22,807 nucleotides of DNA, taken from contig DATBWU010000211.1 of assembly GCA_036514635.1 (NCBI GenBank), positions 1-22,807 on the forward strand. Reading direction: 5' to 3'. This document shows, in pieces, positions 20,945-22,807 of this stretch. The position numbers and the translations under genes were made by a program. Each line of letters begins with the position of its first letter. Positions within the stretch are counted from its first letter, which is position 1. Source of the stretch: DASSFZ01 sp036514635. GTDB taxonomy: Bacteria; Chloroflexota; Anaerolineae; Fen-1058. The notes below the pieces were generated by a model. That model saw only the letters and a list, made by a program, of their open reading frames with translations. It had not been told where the DNA came from and searched no databases.

Positions 20945-22807
20945 ATGGTTTCACGTAAAGTGATGATTGGGAAGCGTCTCGCAACCGCGATGATCATTGC
21001 ATTGAGTGTGTTGTTGCTGAATCACGCCTCAATGTCTTTCGCAGCGACAACGGCCACGATCACCGTTCTCTCGCCGAGCGGCGGAGCCGGAGATGTGGTC
21101 GCCGAGGGCGAGGACTATTTCACGTGGGTGCTGGGCGACCCGCGCGATATGAATGAGCACACCGATCTGATGTGGCAAGAGTTCGGGATCAGTGGCATTT
21201 CTTTTGCGAATGGCCTCTGGACGGGGACCACGGCGAATTCGCACGGAGGCCAGTCGCGCATCTGGTCGTTATACCCCGGCTTCACGCAAGGTAGTGTTTC
21301 CGAGATCGGCAAGATTGGATGGAACTACCCGATTCAGGCATCGAAGTATAAGCAGTTGAGTTTCCGGCTCAAGGCTCCCTCGAGTGGTTCCTGGATCGCG
21401 GGTTATGCGACGATCAGTCATACACTTTACACGAACTTCAACAGCGGATCCTATTCCACCGGCTGGCAGGTGTATACGACCACCTTCAATTGGACAGGCT
21501 CGGTGTATGGCCTGGTGCATCAGCTCGGGCCGGTTGGAACATACCAAATCGATTGGGTGCGCTTGACCGATCCGGCCACGTCTCCCTCCTCCATCATCTC
21601 AGTCGATGCCAGCGGCATCCAGGGCGGCGACAGCGTTACACTCGAGTGCTATACCGCGGCGAACCCGATCAACGACAACTTCTGCGGCACGATCGCCACG
21701 GGCCTGGCGGTATCGAATGGCGTGAATAACTATACGTGGCGGACGGCTTATCTTGCGCCTGGACAGTATTACGTGCTGGCTAAGGTCATCCGATCCGGCT
21801 CAGTGAATGCTTCCGATCTCAGCGATGGCGTACTCACGATCAAAGCGGCGCCCATCGTGCGCATCGACGCTCCAAGCATGACCAGCGGCCCGGATTACGC
21901 GACGGTCGCGCTCGGGCGTCCCGGCAATCCGAGCAATCCGTGGGACATGAACGACATCAGCGACATCCGAAATGACCCCGGCTGGTCGTGGTGGGAGATC
22001 CATGATCTGTCCAACCTGACCTTCGCCAACGGCGAATTGACCGCGGTCACGACGGGGGCGGACCCCTTCGTCTATCTCAACGTCTACCAGGCGATCGACA
22101 CGAGCCAATTCAAATACCTGACCTTCCGCTACAAGATTGATCGGCCTCAAGGCTACTGGGAGAATAGCACCGATCGCTTGTCCGGCTCCGGAGGGGTTTA
22201 TCCGGCAGCGTGGGTCGTCCGGTTGATCATTTTCAGCAACAGTCCGCCCGACGTCGTCGGCGGTTCCAATACTCTCAACGACATCATCGTGTTTGACGAT
22301 TGGAACACGTATCAGATCGACTTGTCGAAGGGCCTGCAGAAGAGTTACTGGGAGTCCGATGCGGGTGTCTATCAAACCGGTGGCTACTGGACCGGGCAGA
22401 AATGGTGGCTGCGCTTTGACTTTCTCGAAGGCGTCGATCCGTGGACGATTCACCTCGATGATGTGAAATTGACCGGCGACAATACAGCCGATGCTTCATA
22501 CGTGGTACAGTGGTCACTCGCGGCGGGAAGCCAACCGACGAGCATCACGTGGTACGCTCATACGAATTCAGGCCAGTGTGGCACAGGCTCGCCGATCTAT
22601 ACCTGGCCGCCGCCGCCGCCACCGCCGCCGCCTGGGTCTGAGCGCGTCTATCTGCCGCTCGTTCAGCGTTCTGGGGCGGCGGGCAATACCGCCTTCGTGT
22701 GGAATACGTCGGGCGTGTCTGCCGGATCGTACTACGTGTGCGCCATTGCGGGTGATGGCTATAACACCTCCCGATGGGTGAGTGAGGTGCCGGTTGTTAT
22801 CAGCCAC
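20945..22807 (+). CDS. Large exported two-module protein (binding-type and Ig-like domains), 3'-truncated by window edge
   Basis: The frame is open from ATG 20945 to the window end (621 codons, no stop). A signal peptide (basic start, then ATAMIIALSVLLLNHASMSFA) is followed by two tandem modules. Each has a domain with the pattern D-M-N, then FANG with a T-x-x-T/TT end, K-x-L-S/T-F-R and a closing Q/H-x-D-x-V-x-L-T strand, and then an Ig-like domain ending in G-x-Y-Y-V. Module 2 starts near residue 304. Inside its Ig-like part a run of nine prolines (residues 555-563) and the string RVYLPLVQRSG are inserted. The first domain of each module resembles jelly-roll carbohydrate-binding folds in general style, but I cannot name the family. 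It has its own strong promoter and sits next to a polysaccharide locus, so a cell-surface glycan-binding or structural role is inferred. Confidence 0.85.
   Translation, partial: MVSRKVMIGKRLATAMIIALSVLLLNHASMSFAATTATITVLSPSGGAGDVVAEGEDYFTWVLGDPRDMNEHTDLMWQEFGISGISFANGLWTGTTANSHGGQSRIWSLYPGFTQGSVSEIGKIGWNYPIQASKYKQLSFRLKAPSSGSWIAGYATISHTLYTNFNSGSYSTGWQVYTTTFNWTGSVYGLVHQLGPVGTYQIDWVRLTDPATSPSSIISVDASGIQGGDSVTLECYTAANPINDNFCGTIATGLAVSNGVNNYTWRTAYLAPGQYYVLAKVIRSGSVNASDLSDGVLTIKAAPIVRIDAPSMTSGPDYATVALGRPGNPSNPWDMNDISDIRNDPGWSWWEIHDLSNLTFANGELTAVTTGADPFVYLNVYQAIDTSQFKYLTFRYKIDRPQGYWENSTDRLSGSGGVYPAAWVVRLIIFSNSPPDVVGGSNTLNDIIVFDDWNTYQIDLSKGLQKSYWESDAGVYQTGGYWTGQKWWLRFDFLEGVDPWTIHLDDVKLTGDNTADASYVVQWSLAAGSQPTSITWYAHTNSGQCGTGSPIYTWPPPPPPPPPGSERVYLPLVQRSGAAGNTAFVWNTSGVSAGSYYVCAIAGDGYNTSRWVSEVPVVISH

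Overview
The window looks like a surface or exported polysaccharide biosynthesis locus from a high-GC bacterium, most plausibly a member of the Chloroflexota. Three things suggest this: the pairing of a DUF2723 membrane protein with a DUF4012 protein, secreted proteins carrying a short Tyr/Phe-Leu-Pro-Leu-Val-like string of a type I recall from Chloroflexota exoproteins, and the style of the intergenic repeats. I could not run a search, so the taxon is an inference. All genes lie on the + strand. They are tightly packed, with many 1-8 nt start/stop overlaps. No gap exceeds about 141 nt. I saw no rRNA, tRNA, transposase or CRISPR array.

Layout. (1) 1-2863: the 3' part of a polyprenyl-phosphate sugar phosphotransferase (initiating enzyme), a flippase-like multi-TM protein and a family 2 glycosyltransferase. 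(2) 2864-2992: a gap holding an imperfect palindrome built of 9-nt units. (3) 2993-6429: a DUF2723 membrane protein and a DUF4012 protein. (4) 6468-11308: four predicted exported proteins, namely a small protein with an LPESG-TM-Arg tail, a seven-repeat Vgb-like beta-propeller, and two (beta/alpha)8 glycosidase-like proteins; a second dispersed-type repeat lies at 8161-8207. (5) 11357-20818: from a good sigma70-type promoter, a Wzt-like ABC ATPase, a methyltransferase, a GT4-type glycosyltransferase, a lower-GC methyltransferase, an NAD-dependent sugar epimerase, a second GT4-type paralogue fused to a beta-sandwich module, a GT2 enzyme and another methyltransferase. (6) 20876-22807: a near-consensus promoter and a large exported two-module protein that runs off the right edge.

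How they may work together (inference): the phosphotransferase loads the first sugar on undecaprenyl phosphate. GT2 and GT4 enzymes extend it with a deoxysugar supplied by the epimerase. Methyltransferases cap or decorate the chain, and the Wzt-like ATPase with an unseen Wzm-type permease exports it. The secreted glycosidase-like and propeller proteins may trim, bind or anchor the product outside the cell.

Most interesting observations: a YLPLV-R type motif recurring five times in four exported proteins, once inserted together with nine prolines inside an Ig-like domain; a similar basic C-terminal helix on four different cytoplasmic enzymes; the fusion in one of two GT4 paralogues; and a low-GC methyltransferase lying between them.
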